A stretch of DNA of 64,000 bases from Paracoccus nototheniae (lineage in GTDB: Bacteria; Pseudomonadota; Alphaproteobacteria; Rhodobacterales; Rhodobacteraceae): the NCBI RefSeq assembly GCF_004335005.1, contig NZ_RQRT01000005.1, forward strand, positions 62,001-126,000, given 5' to 3'. Below are positions 63,697 to 64,000 of the stretch, in pieces. The position numbers were made by a program, and so were the translations under genes. How positions within the stretch are numbered: the first letter of the stretch is position 1; each line of letters begins with the position of its first letter. The notes beneath the pieces are model-generated. The model worked only from the letters and a program-made list of their open reading frames with translations, was not told the DNA's origin and did no database searches.

Positions 63697-63849
63697 GGTC
63701 AATATATTTACAAAATAATCCTTTAAAAAAAGACACTTAACTATTCATTGCGGATGTGGTTAACATAGCTCTCATAACAGCCCGTTGCACCGTTCCTGGA
63801 GGGGGACCGCATCCGGGGCTGGTCCATGGCCGCGACGAGGGGGGATGTC

Positions 63850-64000
63850 ATGAGCGCTGAAAACATTCAGAAACACGCAATTCCGGCAGCAATGCAGGAC
63901 GCCCGTGTGGGGCCTGCCGATTACACGCGGCTTTATGACGAATCGATCCGCGATCCAGAAGGGTTCTGGTCGCGTGAAGGCCAGCGGCTGGACTGGATCA
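63850..64000 (+). CDS. acs: Acetyl-CoA synthetase, N-terminal fragment (3' partial)
   Basis: Only the first 50 codons are in the window. They read MSAENIQKHAIPAAM, then DYTRLYDESIRDPEGFW and QRLDWI, the typical N-terminus of AMP-forming acetyl-CoA synthetase, which activates acetate. The 5' region 63697-63780 is strikingly AT-rich for this genome and probably holds the regulated promoter; AGGGGGGATGTC precedes the ATG. The rest lies beyond the window end. Confidence 0.88.
   Translation, partial: MSAENIQKHAIPAAMQDARVGPADYTRLYDESIRDPEGFWSREGQRLDWI

Noticed and set aside
1..64000. tRNA, rRNA genes and CRISPR arrays
   Set aside because: I scanned the gaps between genes for cloverleaf ends and for regularly spaced direct repeats and saw none; all gaps are under about 250 bases.

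Overview
The window is a contiguous stretch of chromosome from a high-GC alphaproteobacterium of the Rhodobacteraceae, most likely Paracoccus or a close relative. The evidence is codon use (strong G/C third positions that create long antisense shadow frames), an FnrL-type oxygen regulator, an rpsA-ihfB-lapA-trpF block, a class I lysyl-tRNA synthetase and a full Rhodobacter-type gene transfer agent (GTA) cluster. Coding density is very high: no gap longer than about 250 bases lacks a gene. I saw no tRNA, rRNA, CRISPR array, transposase or integrase.

Layout. 1-2937: end of a branched-chain amino-acid-type ABC importer (livF partial, livH, livM). 2982-9062: housekeeping and redox genes: CAP-domain lipoprotein, guaA, a universal stress protein behind a near-perfect FNR box, fnrL, rpmG, and an xdhC-mocA pair. 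9168-22102: a complete ectoine/hydroxyectoine uptake and breakdown locus. Here doeD, doeC and an AsnC/Lrp regulator lie on the minus strand, divergent from the MocR-type regulator enuR, the uehABC TRAP transporter and eutABC-doeAB. 22099-23908: an AbrB-family membrane protein and an alpha/beta hydrolase. 24001-30958: a LysR regulator followed by the soluble NAD-dependent molybdenum formate dehydrogenase operon fdsGBA-fdhD-fdsD. 31001-36267: a lipid-kinase-like gene, a metallophosphoesterase, rpsA, ihfB, lapA and trpF. 36490-51268: the GTA structural cluster g1-g15 plus a DUF2793 gene. 51369-64000: cysE, pyrD, DUF952, a 5'-nucleotidase-type phosphatase, nadD, dacB, a TerB-like gene, lysS, a large beta-helix spike-like protein, a SulP transporter and the start of an acetyl-CoA synthetase gene.

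How the parts fit. In the ectoine locus, UehABC would import (hydroxy)ectoine, EutABC convert hydroxyectoine to ectoine, DoeA open the ring, DoeB remove the acetyl group, DoeD transaminate diaminobutyrate and DoeC oxidise aspartate semialdehyde to aspartate; EnuR and the AsnC protein are the probable regulators. In the formate locus FdsGBAD is the enzyme and FdhD delivers sulfur to its molybdenum cofactor. The GTA cluster encodes terminase, portal, protease, capsid, connectors, tail tube, tape measure, baseplate hub, peptidase and receptor-binding protein; all frames look open, so it appears functional. Its DUF2793 protein and the distant beta-helix protein at 59757 are candidates for head-spike components. 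I found no clearly undescribed multi-gene system. The most interesting leads are regulatory: the FNR palindrome, the inverted repeat before uehA, a terminator-like hairpin in the GTA leader that lies inside an open frame continuous with g1, and a dispersed hairpin repeat, one copy of which sits inside the GTA cluster.
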